Origin: Gillisia lutea
GTDB taxonomy: Bacteria > Bacteroidota > Bacteroidia > Flavobacteriales > Flavobacteriaceae
Length of the DNA: 64,000 nt
Assembly: GCF_021568705.1 (NCBI RefSeq)
Contig: NZ_JAKGTH010000007.1
Coordinates: 248,001 to 312,000, forward strand
Direction: 5' to 3'
How positions within the stretch are numbered: position 1 is the first letter of the stretch; every line of letters starts with the position of its first letter. Positions 8,872-17,355 of the stretch are shown here, in pieces. A program made the position numbers and the translations under genes. Below the pieces are notes generated by a model. It searched no databases. It saw only the letters and a list, made by a program, of their open reading frames with translations, and was not told where the DNA came from.

Positions 8872-9279
8872 TTACATATTATAATAATTCTTCACCAAAG
8901 CTTTGAACTGATTTTGAGTCATACTATCGGCTTTAAGAACATCTTTCACTTTATCGTATACATCTTTATAGTGAGTTTTGAGTTCGGTTTCCAGTTTTTG
9001 TGGCATTTCTGCAGGGCCATATATCACTATCTTCCCAGCCTCACTTATATGCGGGATCACTGTATCAAGATAATTTTTAAGATCATGTTTTTCGGTTTCC
9101 AGCACCTTTTTATCTTTTATAATTTCATTGGGCCCCTGTTTATCTTTATCTCTAAAAGCTTTAATAACGTCTTGCGATTCTACATCATGTAGTACGGTCT
9201 CAAAATGCTCATTTCCCTCACCGTCCAGTGAGAGGATATGTGCATTACGCTTATCTATCCAAATTCCAACTTTTTTCAT
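8872..9279 (-). CDS. Conserved protein resembling bacterial eRF1-like (host attachment) family
   Basis: A 135-residue cytosolic protein starting MKKVGIWIDKRNAHILSL. The N-terminal strand pattern and the VIYGPAEMPQKLETEL segment resemble the bacterial Pelota/eRF1-related family (baeRF, often annotated host attachment protein), which is thought to act on ribosomes under stress; the assignment is tentative. It starts 12 bp after the stop of a universal stress protein gene and is likely co-transcribed with it from the operator at 10200. Confidence 0.5.
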   Translation of the reverse strand: MKKVGIWIDKRNAHILSLDGEGNEHFETVLHDVESQDVIKAFRDKDKQGPNEIIKDKKVLETEKHDLKNYLDTVIPHISEAGKIVIYGPAEMPQKLETELKTHYKDVYDKVKDVLKADSMTQNQFKALVKNYYNM

Positions 9280-9291
9280 AATATCTGATTT

Positions 9292-10143
9292 TTAATTTTT
9301 AAGATCGTGTAATACCAAAACAGGGATGTGCGAGTTATACCCCAAGACTTTTACCATAGGTCTGGTGAAAATGCTTCCAAAAAAGGCATGTTTTTTATTG
9401 ATGAAAACTATCATATCACTTTCTCTTTTTTGAACAAACTCATGCAAGCCTTCTATAACATCTTCGTGATCCATCCAATGAAAAGTGAAGATCACATCTT
9501 CCAGACATTCTTCCAGTAAGTATTTATTGTTAATCTGACGTTCACTGAGCGCATTTTCTTTATTTATATGAAAGATCCTAATTGGTGCCTTGGTTATTTT
9601 GACGATCTCCACCAAAAAGTTGAGTTCGCGCTTTTTAAAGGGAGTTTTATAACTGGTAGGAAAAACGACCTCATTTAATTTTTTATAGGTAACGTCACCG
9701 GGAATCATGAGAACGGGAGAGTTCCTAACTTTTTCCATCACCGAAACTGTAATACTGCCATAAATGGTGTTTTTGGAATCGGTTTCCCCTTTGGTCCCCA
9801 TTACCACCAATTCTATATCTTTCTCGTCTACCACCTCTTTTATAGCTTCTACCGGAGAGTTGTATTGAGAGACAGCAGTAAAAATGTGCTTATAATCTTT
9901 ATTTTCCTCATTTAGCTTATCTACCATTATTTTCAAGAATCTTTCCGACTTCTCTTGGGCTATGTCGTAAAACTTTTCCCCGGGTTCGGGTATTAACATA
10001 CTATCTGTAGTGAAATATGTAGTGGTAAATGCATTTAAAACATAAAATTGGCATTCTACATTCTTGTACAAAGCAGTAGCATATTTTATAGCATTCCATG
10101 CATTGTCAGAAAAATCTGTTGGCAATAAAATTTTCTTTTTCAT
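9292..10143 (-). CDS. Universal stress protein, tandem UspA domains
   Basis: A 283-residue cytosolic protein made of two UspA domains (about 1-145 and 150-283). The first carries the ATP-binding pattern G-2x-G-9x-G-S (GTKG...GS); the second lacks it, a common split in tandem Usps. Members help cells survive starvation, oxygen loss or redox stress. It is the first gene after the TGA-N6-TCA operator at 10200-10213 and is followed by the eRF1-like gene. Confidence 0.9.
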   Translation of the reverse strand: MKKKILLPTDFSDNAWNAIKYATALYKNVECQFYVLNAFTTTYFTTDSMLIPEPGEKFYDIAQEKSERFLKIMVDKLNEENKDYKHIFTAVSQYNSPVEAIKEVVDEKDIELVVMGTKGETDSKNTIYGSITVSVMEKVRNSPVLMIPGDVTYKKLNEVVFPTSYKTPFKKRELNFLVEIVKITKAPIRIFHINKENALSERQINNKYLLEECLEDVIFTFHWMDHEDVIEGLHEFVQKRESDMIVFINKKHAFFGSIFTRPMVKVLGYNSHIPVLVLHDLKN

Positions 10144-10169
10144 TACAGTATTTTTTAAGTTCTACAACA

Positions 10170-10213
10170 TGAAGTTAGATGCTATAAAAATTAAAAACTA
10201 TGATAATTATCAA
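10170..10213 (-). promoter_or_regulatory. TGA-N6-TCA operator and promoter of the Usp gene at 9292
   Basis: Operator ATGATAATTATCAA at 10200-10213, then 22 bp, then the -7 element TAACTTCA (10177-10170, two departures from TAnnTTTG), then the ATG 26 bp on. Member of the 16-site set described in the findings. Confidence 0.6.
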
Positions 10214-10261
10214 TTTCCCGGTATTGCCTTTGTAAACGCTTTCAGCTAATAGTAAAAAATA

Positions 10262-11083
10262 CTATTCATGAAGTACCAGCATTGGAATTTCACTATGGTA
10301 GCTTGCCGATGCCACCGTAGGCGTGAAAAATAAACATTGGAAGAAGTTGAGGTTCTTGGCGTACATGGTAATAAGGTCTATGTTATCAGACACTACAAAA
10401 GAGCCTATTGCAGTAGGGGTTTTATCATTAAGGTCGTGGAAACTTATTTTTTTCTTTTCGATGGATGTCTTTAATAAGCTTTTATTTTCTTTCTGAAAAT
10501 TTGTTAATTCTCGTTCTGTTTTTCTAAGGTGTACTATTCGAAGCCTGGCATTATGAAGATCTATGGTTTCACAAATAGTGCTTATAACTCTATTATTAAA
10601 TGCACTATTATAATCGGTGGGAAAGGCGGCATTTCTTATTTTTTTATATTTTGCTTTTTCGGGGATTACCAAAACCGGACATTTAACTTTAGTTATTACA
10701 TCGATGGTATTTCGACCTACTGAAACATCTTTGGCGCCCGAATTTCCCTTGGTCCCCATGACAATAAGATCTATTTTTTTTTCAAAAACATGTTTTCGTA
10801 TGGCATCAATTAGAAGATTGCGTTCTTCAAAATAGAGGAAATTATGTTTTGGAAAACTTGGTAAAACGGTGTTTTGACATAATTGCACCGTTTGTTTTTT
10901 GGACATACGTATGGTATTCAACTGTTCTATATCTTTTAATAGCTCCCCTTTTATAGTGTTTTCTGGGGGAAGTACATGAAGTATATGGAATTTACAGTTT
11001 ACATTTTTGAAAAAAGACATAGAATACATTAGTGAATTCCAGGAGTTTTTCGAAAAATCTGTAGGTACTAGAATATTTTTCAT
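10262..11083 (-). CDS. Universal stress protein, tandem UspA domains
   Basis: A 273-residue tandem Usp, starting MKNILVPTDFSKNSWNSLMY. The first domain has GTKG followed nine residues later by GR instead of G-S/T, so nucleotide binding may be weakened; the second domain is more diverged. It is a paralogue of the Usps at 9292 and 15889. It has its own operator just upstream, and the histidine kinase/response regulator pair lies directly beyond that on the same strand. Confidence 0.88.
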   Translation of the reverse strand: MKNILVPTDFSKNSWNSLMYSMSFFKNVNCKFHILHVLPPENTIKGELLKDIEQLNTIRMSKKQTVQLCQNTVLPSFPKHNFLYFEERNLLIDAIRKHVFEKKIDLIVMGTKGNSGAKDVSVGRNTIDVITKVKCPVLVIPEKAKYKKIRNAAFPTDYNSAFNNRVISTICETIDLHNARLRIVHLRKTERELTNFQKENKSLLKTSIEKKKISFHDLNDKTPTAIGSFVVSDNIDLITMYAKNLNFFQCLFFTPTVASASYHSEIPMLVLHE

Positions 11084-11104
11084 TTAAAATACATTGTAAT
11101 AATA

Positions 11105-11148
11105 CAAATGTATTTGGGTGATACTTTTTAAATAATGATAAAAATCAG
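11105..11148 (-). promoter_or_regulatory. TGA-N6-TCA operator and promoter of the Usp gene at 10262
   Basis: Operator ATGATAAAAATCAG at 11135-11148, 22 bp, then TACATTTG (11112-11105), a perfect -7 element, about 20 bp before the ATG. It sits between the response-regulator stop and the Usp start. Confidence 0.75.
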
Positions 11149-11158
11149 TTTTAGGGTA

Positions 11159-12217
11159 TCATTCTATAGAGCGAAGTTTATTAACGTTCAAAATTTTAAT
11201 GGTACACCCCTCGGTTTTAACTATACCCTCTTTTTTGAAACCAGATAAAGTTCTAATTAAACTCTCGGTTGCAATTCCTGCCTCACTGGCAAGATCCTTT
11301 CTGGAGATCTTTATGGTTTCTTCCACACCTTTATTGAGTGTTTCAGCAAAATGAAGTATTGTTTGTGCCGTTTTCTTTCTTACAGAACTATAGGCCATTT
11401 GCAATAGCTGGACCTTTACTTCAGAAATATTGGTGGCCAGAATATTTATTAATTCCAACGATACATGTTGATTTTTACTAAGCACCTCCATTACATCCTG
11501 TTTCAAGATCCCGGCTAGCTGTACCTTTGTTACCGCAGTGGCCGATTCCTGATAGGGCAGTGTATCTATAAAGGAGGTAAAGCCTAAAAAATCATCGGCT
11601 TTATGGAGTTCGGTGATTAGTTCTTTGCCATTTTCGTCCATTTTATGGCATTTTACAACACCTTTAATTATTAGGAAGATCTTATTGGAGTGCTCTCCAT
11701 CCTTATAAATGAGTTCACCCTTTTTATAATCATATAGCTCGCCATGATCGTAGAAGTGATTTTTAAGCTCATCGATGTTTTTTAGTAGTAAGGTCTCTTT
11801 ATTATAGCCACTTCCATGAGGGTGTTGCGAAAATGATTGTGTGATAATATCTGATTTCGCCAGTCTACTTTTAATTGCAATTAGCAATTCCTCTTCCTCA
11901 AATGGTTTGGTGAGATAATCATCGGCTCCCAAATTCATTCCCTTCCTGATCTCAGAATGCTCGGTTTTGGCAGATAAGAAGATAAATGGAATTCTATTCG
12001 TGTCGTCATTTTGTGTTAAGGTCTCTAACACTCCGTACCCGTCTACTTCTGGCATCATTATATCGCATATAATAAGGTCGGGGATCGCACTTTTGGCCTT
12101 TTCTATTCCCGTAATTCCGTTGGAAGCGGTAAGAACCTTGTAGTTTTCAAGTTCCAACAATTCTGCGATGTTCTCCCGCAACGCAGTGTCATCTTCAATA
12201 ATTAGAATTGTCTTCAT
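11159..12217 (-). CDS. Response regulator with REC, cNMP-binding and CRP-type helix-turn-helix domains
   Basis: A 352-residue regulator. Residues 1-120 are a receiver domain with Asp9/Asp10, phospho-acceptor Asp52 (ICDIMMP) and Lys104. Residues 150-270 resemble the cyclic-nucleotide-binding fold of CRP/FNR proteins, and 280-350 are a CRP-family winged helix. The recognition helix ATESLIRTLSGFKKE places Glu318 and Arg322 at the spacing of the Glu and Arg with which CRP and FNR read TGA half-sites; the FNR Ser is Ile here. The protein lacks the N-terminal FNR cysteine cluster, so any redox signal must come from the kinase. It is 11 bp downstream of the LOV kinase and is the prime candidate for binding the TGA-N6-TCA sites of this window. 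Confidence 0.9.
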   Translation of the reverse strand: MKTILIIEDDTALRENIAELLELENYKVLTASNGITGIEKAKSAIPDLIICDIMMPEVDGYGVLETLTQNDDTNRIPFIFLSAKTEHSEIRKGMNLGADDYLTKPFEEEELLIAIKSRLAKSDIITQSFSQHPHGSGYNKETLLLKNIDELKNHFYDHGELYDYKKGELIYKDGEHSNKIFLIIKGVVKCHKMDENGKELITELHKADDFLGFTSFIDTLPYQESATAVTKVQLAGILKQDVMEVLSKNQHVSLELINILATNISEVKVQLLQMAYSSVRKKTAQTILHFAETLNKGVEETIKISRKDLASEAGIATESLIRTLSGFKKEGIVKTEGCTIKILNVNKLRSIE

Positions 12218-12228
12218 AATTAAAAATT

Positions 12229-14103
12229 TTAAACAGGAAATTTAATAGTAAAGGTGCTCCCCTCATTTTCTGCACTTACAAAGGAGATTTCACCACCTAA
12301 ATTCTCCAAATGACTTTTCACAATATTCAATCCAATGCCGGTGCCTTGGTTAAGCAATGCGTTCTCGGCTCTAAAATAACGATTGAAAATATGCTTTTGT
12401 TCTTCGGCGGGAATGCCCATTCCCTGGTCTTTTACTTCAATATAAAGTTCTTTTTCTTTCTTAACGACATTAATATCTATGGTAGTATCTTCCGGGGAGT
12501 ATTTTATTGCGTTGCTGGTAAGATTGGTTAATATAAGTTCTAATATCTTTTCATCAAAGTCGATAAAAATATCATCTATATTGGCGGGGTAATTTATTCT
12601 TTGACCATTTTTAAGCAGCATGTTGGCGTCGTAGATAACTTCATTTATCACCTTGCTTATGGGGAAATTGTTGAATTTATAATTTACTTTTCCGCTCTCA
12701 AGCCTTTCTACGGAAAGAAAATCATTTAAAATATTATTCAAATATTTCACCTTATTTTTTATGGTGTTATAATGTTTTTCCCTTTTTTCCTGTTGCTCTG
12801 TATGTATATATCTTCCAGCTAGGGTAGTAGAGGTTAATATTCCGCTAAGCGGGGTTTTGAATTCGTGAGATACCAGGGAAAGAAATTTGGTTTTCAAATC
12901 GTTCAACTCCTTTTCTTTGTTAAGAGCTTCGGTGAGCTGAAGGGTTCTTTCCTTTACCTTCTTTTCAAGCTCTTCGGTATATTCTTTTCGTTCGGTGATA
13001 TCCAAAATAATAGCCACCAGCATTTCTCTGTCTCCAATGGTGGATAGTTGCAAGTGTACTTCGACCGGGTAGGAAGTACCATCTTTTCGGGTATGTGTAG
13101 TCTCAAACTGAAGTTTTTCAACTTCATTATTGGTTAAAGGTTTTATGGCTTCTCTAAAACTAGCTTCTGTGAAATTGGGTTTTATATCTAATGGAGTCAT
13201 TTTCTTAAGCTCTTCCAACGTGTAGCCTATATTTTTTTGAGCTCCATAATTTACGTTGATAAATTTTAGGCTGTGGGCATCAAAAACATAAATCTCATTT
13301 AAAGATTCATCAAATATTTGAAACCAGTGGTTGAGCTCTTCTTCGGCTTCTTTACGTTTAGTAACGTCTAATTGAATACCAATATAATGACTAACAGTTC
13401 CATTAGCGTCCTTAATAGGGGTAATATGCAGGTCGTTCCAGAACAAACTACCATCTTTTCTATAGTTACGCAGCACCACATGGCAACTTTTACCTTCTCT
13501 TACCGCTTTTCGCATGAGTGCAACACTTTTCTGATCTCTGTCATCAGCCTGTAAAAAACGGCAATTCTGGTTTAATATCTCTTCCTCATTATACCCGGTG
13601 AGTTCCTGAAAAGCAGGATTAAAATAAATTATAGGATTGTCTTTTTGTCGTGCATCGGTAATAATAATGCCATTAGTGGTAGATTGTAAGGCCTCACTCT
13701 TTATTTTATAGCTCCTTTCATTCTCCTTACGCTCAGAGATGTCGGTTACTAGAGCCATCACCAATTTGTTCCCATATATTTCGAAAGGATTGAGTCCTGC
13801 TTCAACCGGAAACTGGGTACCATTTTTTTTAATTCCGAAGAGATCCCGGCCATGACCCATTTGCCTCTTTCCACTATTGTGCATGAAGGTTTCAATATGT
13901 TTTTTATGAGCCTGATGGTATTGCGCAGGGATTAAAGTATTAAGATGTTTTCCTACCAATTCCCCGGGTTCATAACCAAACATGGCATTGGCAGAACCGT
14001 TGGCCTCCACAATCTTTTGTTTTTCGTTGACAACAATAATTCCTTCTGAAACTGCTTCAGAAAGTAGTTTGAAAATATTACTGTTCTTTTCGAAAACTTT
14101 CAT
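12229..14103 (-). CDS. Cytosolic PAS-LOV-PAS histidine kinase (putative blue-light/flavin sensor)
   Basis: A 624-residue soluble kinase without membrane segments. Domains: PAS 12-122; LOV 137-248; PAS 258-370; coiled linker; HisKA with His413 in SHEFKTPL; HATPase 515-624 with N-box Asn531, DQGMGIP and GTGIGL. The second PAS is a LOV domain: it has NCRFLQ at 180-185 with the photo-reactive Cys181, plus Asn213, Asn223 and Gln244, the residues that hold the flavin ring in LOV proteins. In known LOV domains blue light forms a Cys-FMN adduct, and some also respond to redox state. The preceding Gly of the usual GxNCRFLQ is Asn. It is the upstream partner of the CRP-type response regulator, with 11 bp between the genes. 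Confidence 0.9.
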   Translation of the reverse strand: MKVFEKNSNIFKLLSEAVSEGIIVVNEKQKIVEANGSANAMFGYEPGELVGKHLNTLIPAQYHQAHKKHIETFMHNSGKRQMGHGRDLFGIKKNGTQFPVEAGLNPFEIYGNKLVMALVTDISERKENERSYKIKSEALQSTTNGIIITDARQKDNPIIYFNPAFQELTGYNEEEILNQNCRFLQADDRDQKSVALMRKAVREGKSCHVVLRNYRKDGSLFWNDLHITPIKDANGTVSHYIGIQLDVTKRKEAEEELNHWFQIFDESLNEIYVFDAHSLKFINVNYGAQKNIGYTLEELKKMTPLDIKPNFTEASFREAIKPLTNNEVEKLQFETTHTRKDGTSYPVEVHLQLSTIGDREMLVAIILDITERKEYTEELEKKVKERTLQLTEALNKEKELNDLKTKFLSLVSHEFKTPLSGILTSTTLAGRYIHTEQQEKREKHYNTIKNKVKYLNNILNDFLSVERLESGKVNYKFNNFPISKVINEVIYDANMLLKNGQRINYPANIDDIFIDFDEKILELILTNLTSNAIKYSPEDTTIDINVVKKEKELYIEVKDQGMGIPAEEQKHIFNRYFRAENALLNQGTGIGLNIVKSHLENLGGEISFVSAENEGSTFTIKFPV

Positions 14104-14193
14104 CCATCTAAAATAGTGATTTCCAATGGTTTTATCTAATCAATTTCTTGCCAGAAATGCAGGAAGTTTCTTATACATATTTTCTTTGTTCTA

Positions 14194-14237
14194 ATGAGCA
14201 TTATCATATTTTATTCATTCAAATCCCCATAGTTTTA
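14194..14237 (+). promoter_or_regulatory. TGA-N6-TCA operator and promoter of the DUF3298 lipoprotein gene
   Basis: Operator ATGAGCATTATCAT (14194-14207), 22 bp, then TAGTTTTA (14230-14237), a good -7 element, 21 bp before the ATG. No matching -7 exists toward the kinase gene, so the two-component genes do not appear to use this site. Confidence 0.7.
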
Positions 14238-14258
14238 TAGGCTTTCAAAAGGATTGTA

Positions 14259-15098
14259 ATGAAAAGTTTTATATCTATTTTATTTGTGATTGTGCTGGCG
14301 GGTTGTAAGCGTGATAAAGCCGAGCCAAATGATGTCCGGGTTATTTTGAATGAAGATAGCCTGGAAATTTTAACCGACAGTTTTCCTGCTCTGGAAACCC
14401 CTCTTGATTTTAAGAAAGAACAGTCTTTCCTATTAAAAAGAGAAGAGCTTTTAAAGAAGGAGGATGATGCCGTAAAAATGCAGGGTTTGATTTCTTCCAG
14501 AGCACTGTATAGAGAGGATAAGAATATTATTCTCGATTTTAAATATCCTTATTTAAATGAAAGCCTTAAACCTGCCTATGAAAATTTCAATAATTATATA
14601 AAATCTGAATTGTTAAACGTGAAAGAAAGAGATTCTCTTCCAAGTAAGCTTCCCGAAAAGCGAACCATGAATTATAAAATCTATAATGTCAACGATGAGG
14701 TGGTGAGCATGCTTTTTTACCAGGAGAATTTCTATAAAGGAATCTTGCATCCAACCTATAGTTTCAGAAGCCTGAATTTTAATCTTACTACAGGCGGTTT
14801 TTTAGATTATGAAGATGTGTTTATTACAGGTTCCGAAGAAGAACTAAGAGAGATCATCAACAAATATTTTACTGAAAAAATCGCGTCTGGAGATATCTAT
14901 TACGACTGCTGGCAGATCTCCAGAAATGATTTTTATAACTTCAAGAATAATTTTGTGCTGGATAACACCTCTATAGAATTCTATTTTGATGACTATATTA
15001 TTTGCCCATCTTATACCGGCACCTATTCCATTAAAATACCTTTTGAAATGCTGCGTCCTGTATTAAAGAAATATTATATGGACCAAATATTAAGATAG
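14259..15098 (+). CDS. DUF3298/RsiV-like lipoprotein
   Basis: A 279-residue lipoprotein (lipobox LAGC, Cys16). The C-terminal half (about 165-275), with LTTGGFLDYEDVFITG and a FDDYIICPSYTGTYSIKIPF stretch, is the DUF3298/DUF4163 fold also found in RsiV, a lysozyme-binding anti-sigma factor, and in the PdaC deacetylase. There is no sigma-factor neighbour and no N-terminal cytoplasmic part, so an anti-sigma role is unlikely; it is probably an envelope ligand-binding protein. It leads an apparent operon with the purine nucleoside phosphorylase 34 bp downstream. Confidence 0.7.
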   Translation: MKSFISILFVIVLAGCKRDKAEPNDVRVILNEDSLEILTDSFPALETPLDFKKEQSFLLKREELLKKEDDAVKMQGLISSRALYREDKNIILDFKYPYLNESLKPAYENFNNYIKSELLNVKERDSLPSKLPEKRTMNYKIYNVNDEVVSMLFYQENFYKGILHPTYSFRSLNFNLTTGGFLDYEDVFITGSEEELREIINKYFTEKIASGDIYYDCWQISRNDFYNFKNNFVLDNTSIEFYFDDYIICPSYTGTYSIKIPFEMLRPVLKKYYMDQILR

Positions 15099-15132
15099 AA
15101 TAAACTTTTTAAGATAAAATAAAAATATAATT

Positions 15133-15834
15133 ATGAGTATACATTTAGAAGCTAAACCAGGAGAGATCGCCGAATCTGTTCTACTGCCGGGAGATCCTTT
15201 ACGTGCAAAATGGATTGCCGAGAATTTTTTAGAAGATGCGGTTTGTTATAACGATGTTCGCGCTATGCTTGGGTACACCGGCACTTTTAAAGGAAAGCGT
15301 ATTTCGGTACAGGGCACCGGTATGGGAATTCCTTCAGCTTTAATTTATTGTCATGAACTTATAAACGATTACGGAGTTAAGAGTTTAATTCGCGTTGGAA
15401 CAACCGGATCCTACCAGCCAGATGTTAAATTAAGAGATATTGTAATTGCTATGTCTGCTTCCTCAACATCGGGGATCAATAATTCCAGATTTATCAATGC
15501 CGATTATGCACCTACTGCAAATTTTGAGCTTTTCATGAAAGCGGTTTCTTATGCCAAAGAGCATCAAATCCCTATAAAAGCCGGGAATGTTCTTTCTTCT
15601 GATGAATTTTATGAGGATGATTTTGAAAGTTATAAGAAGTGGGCAGAATTTGGAGTACTATGCGTAGAGATGGAAGCTGCTGGCCTATACACCATAGCAG
15701 CAAAATTTAATGTGAAAGCTTTGGCTATTCTTACGGTATCAGATTCTTTAGTAACAAAAGAAAAAACCTCAGCATCAGAGCGGGAAAGTACTTTTGGAAA
15801 AATGATGGAAATTGCTCTAAACACGTTAGCATAA
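15133..15834 (+). CDS. deoD: Purine-nucleoside phosphorylase, DeoD type
   Basis: A 233-residue enzyme of the usual DeoD length (about 235-239). It cleaves purine (deoxy)nucleosides with phosphate to base and (deoxy)ribose 1-phosphate. Visible marks are [17 protein letters not shown] (phosphate site), RVGTTGSYQ (Arg87), [10 protein letters not shown] (ribose binding) and SDSLVTKE with catalytic Asp204. It follows the DUF3298 lipoprotein closely and ends at a shared terminator. Nucleoside salvage fits a starvation regulon. Confidence 0.93.
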   Translation: MSIHLEAKPGEIAESVLLPGDPLRAKWIAENFLEDAVCYNDVRAMLGYTGTFKGKRISVQGTGMGIPSALIYCHELINDYGVKSLIRVGTTGSYQPDVKLRDIVIAMSASSTSGINNSRFINADYAPTANFELFMKAVSYAKEHQIPIKAGNVLSSDEFYEDDFESYKKWAEFGVLCVEMEAAGLYTIAAKFNVKALAILTVSDSLVTKEKTSASERESTFGKMMEIALNTLA

Positions 15835-15840
15835 TAAATT

Positions 15841-15865
15841 TAGCCTGCTTATAAAAAGCAGGCTA
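15841..15865. terminator. Bidirectional terminator between deoD and a Usp gene
   Basis: Stem TAGCCTGCTT/AAGCAGGCTA of 10 bp with a 5-base AT loop, located between the two converging stop codons. Confidence 0.8.
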
Positions 15866-15888
15866 TAACTAATCTGATGGTTTAATAG

Positions 15889-16722
15889 CTACATTTTAAA
15901 AGTAATTATAGGAAGATCGGTATGGTTTACAATGGCTTCTCCTACATTTAAAGAGAAGAAATGGGCAAGTCCTCTTCGGCCATGGGTTGGAAGCGCAATA
16001 ACATCGGCATTATAACTATTGCTAAAGCTGTAAATTCCGTCTTCCAGCGTATAGTCGTTATAGTGCACAATATTTTGAAAAAGTTCGACATCATAGATTT
16101 CTGCCTCATTCATAAATTTATTGGCCTGGGCTTCCATTTCCTGAGTGCTCATAAATTTTTCAGGAAGATTTACAAATAGCAATTGCACCTCACTTCCAAA
16201 GGAATTAAAGAAATCTAATGCTTTTTTAAAGGGTGCTATCAGGTCTAAATTAAAATCGCAGGCAAAAACTACTTTTTCCATCTTGAAATTAGGGTTTCGA
16301 TGTTTTACTACCAAGACCGGAACTCGGGAGGTTCGCACCACCTTCTCGGTATTAGAACCTACAAAAACTTCTTTTAAGCCGCTGCTGCCGTGGGAACCCA
16401 TAACAATCAGGTCTACCCCAAGTTCTTCTGCTACCTGGTCCAGTTCACTAAATATCTTATAATTCTGTACGGTATCTGTAACCTTTAGGCCTTTGAGGTA
16501 TTCTTTGTCTAAGAATTCTCTAAACCTGGTTTCGGTAAGTTTTAGGTGATAAATAGCTTCAAAAACCTTTCTGCTTTCTTCTATTTTTAAACTGGTGTCG
16601 GTTAACCCCATCATGTGTAGCACAACTATCTCTGCATCTTTTTCTCGGGCAATTTGAGCTGCTATTTCTAAAGCATATTCAGAATAGTTAGAGAAATCTA
16701 CGGGAACTAAAATTTTTTTCAT
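15889..16722 (-). CDS. Universal stress protein, tandem UspA domains
   Basis: A 277-residue tandem Usp. The first domain has the full ATP-binding pattern G-2x-G-9x-G-S (GSHG...GSNTEKVV); the second ends LPTHGRRGLAHFFSLNVGEAI, which keeps a related G-rich loop, so both halves may bind nucleotide. It is monocistronic, between a bidirectional operator (16798) and a terminator. Confidence 0.92.
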   Translation of the reverse strand: MKKILVPVDFSNYSEYALEIAAQIAREKDAEIVVLHMMGLTDTSLKIEESRKVFEAIYHLKLTETRFREFLDKEYLKGLKVTDTVQNYKIFSELDQVAEELGVDLIVMGSHGSSGLKEVFVGSNTEKVVRTSRVPVLVVKHRNPNFKMEKVVFACDFNLDLIAPFKKALDFFNSFGSEVQLLFVNLPEKFMSTQEMEAQANKFMNEAEIYDVELFQNIVHYNDYTLEDGIYSFSNSYNADVIALPTHGRRGLAHFFSLNVGEAIVNHTDLPIITFKM

Positions 16723-16767
16723 GACGAGGTGGTTTAAATTAATGCTTACGGTTAATTATTATACTTC

Positions 16768-16841
16768 CAAAAGTAGGAGGCTGTTAAAAATTTAAATATG
16801 ACATATGTCATATGATGGCAGCTTTTTGAAAATTACATTTA
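16768..16841. promoter_or_regulatory. Bidirectional TGA-N6-TCA operator with two divergent promoters
   Basis: Operator ATGACATATGTCAT (16798-16811) lies inside an 18-bp perfect palindrome. To the right, 22 bp away, is TACATTTA (16834-16841), which drives the Met-rich lipoprotein operon. To the left, 22 bp away, is TACTTTTG (16775-16768), which drives the Usp gene. Both -7 elements match TAnnTTTR. Confidence 0.8.
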
Positions 16842-16874
16842 TGTGAGATTTAAGGAACTTAAAATCAAATTATT

Positions 16875-17297
16875 ATGAAACATTTTAAAGCACTTTTAAC
16901 TATGATGCTGTTGGTGTCATTTATCTCCTGTAACCAACCGCAAAGGATGGATCATATATTAGGCGACGTCGAATTAAGGGCATCCCTATTTGAAAAGATC
17001 ATTGAGGATAAAGATCTAATGTCGGAATTCATATTTGATGTTAGACAGAATGAAGAAGCCATGGCTTTGCTAAGAAAAGACCCAAAATTAATGGAAGATC
17101 TTATGCAGAAAAATGGGATGAAACAATTCATGAAAAACAGGCCCATGTTCAGAAATATGATGGGCATGATGGCTAAAGATACTACCGCTATGAAGAATAT
17201 GATGAGTATTATGATAGAACAGGGGATAATGACCGATGAAGGTATGCAGAACTGTATGCAAATGATGCGGCAACGAAAAATGCAGAATAGCAAATAG
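16875..17297 (+). CDS. Methionine-rich lipoprotein of unknown function
   Basis: A 140-residue lipoprotein (lipobox FISC, Cys19). About one residue in six is Met, concentrated in the second half (for instance FRNMMGMMAKD and MKNMMSIM), and the body is predicted to be helical. Met clusters in periplasmic proteins often bind Cu(I) or act as oxidant traps; neither is proven here. It is the first gene of an operon with GH130, GT4 and DUF2267 genes and is driven from the bidirectional operator 63 bp upstream. Confidence 0.7.
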   Translation: MKHFKALLTMMLLVSFISCNQPQRMDHILGDVELRASLFEKIIEDKDLMSEFIFDVRQNEEAMALLRKDPKLMEDLMQKNGMKQFMKNRPMFRNMMGMMAKDTTAMKNMMSIMIEQGIMTDEGMQNCMQMMRQRKMQNSK

Positions 17298-17355
17298 AAA
17301 TATTGGATAGAAAACCTTCTTAAAACTGAGGAATGGAACTTTAAAACTGTAAGAG

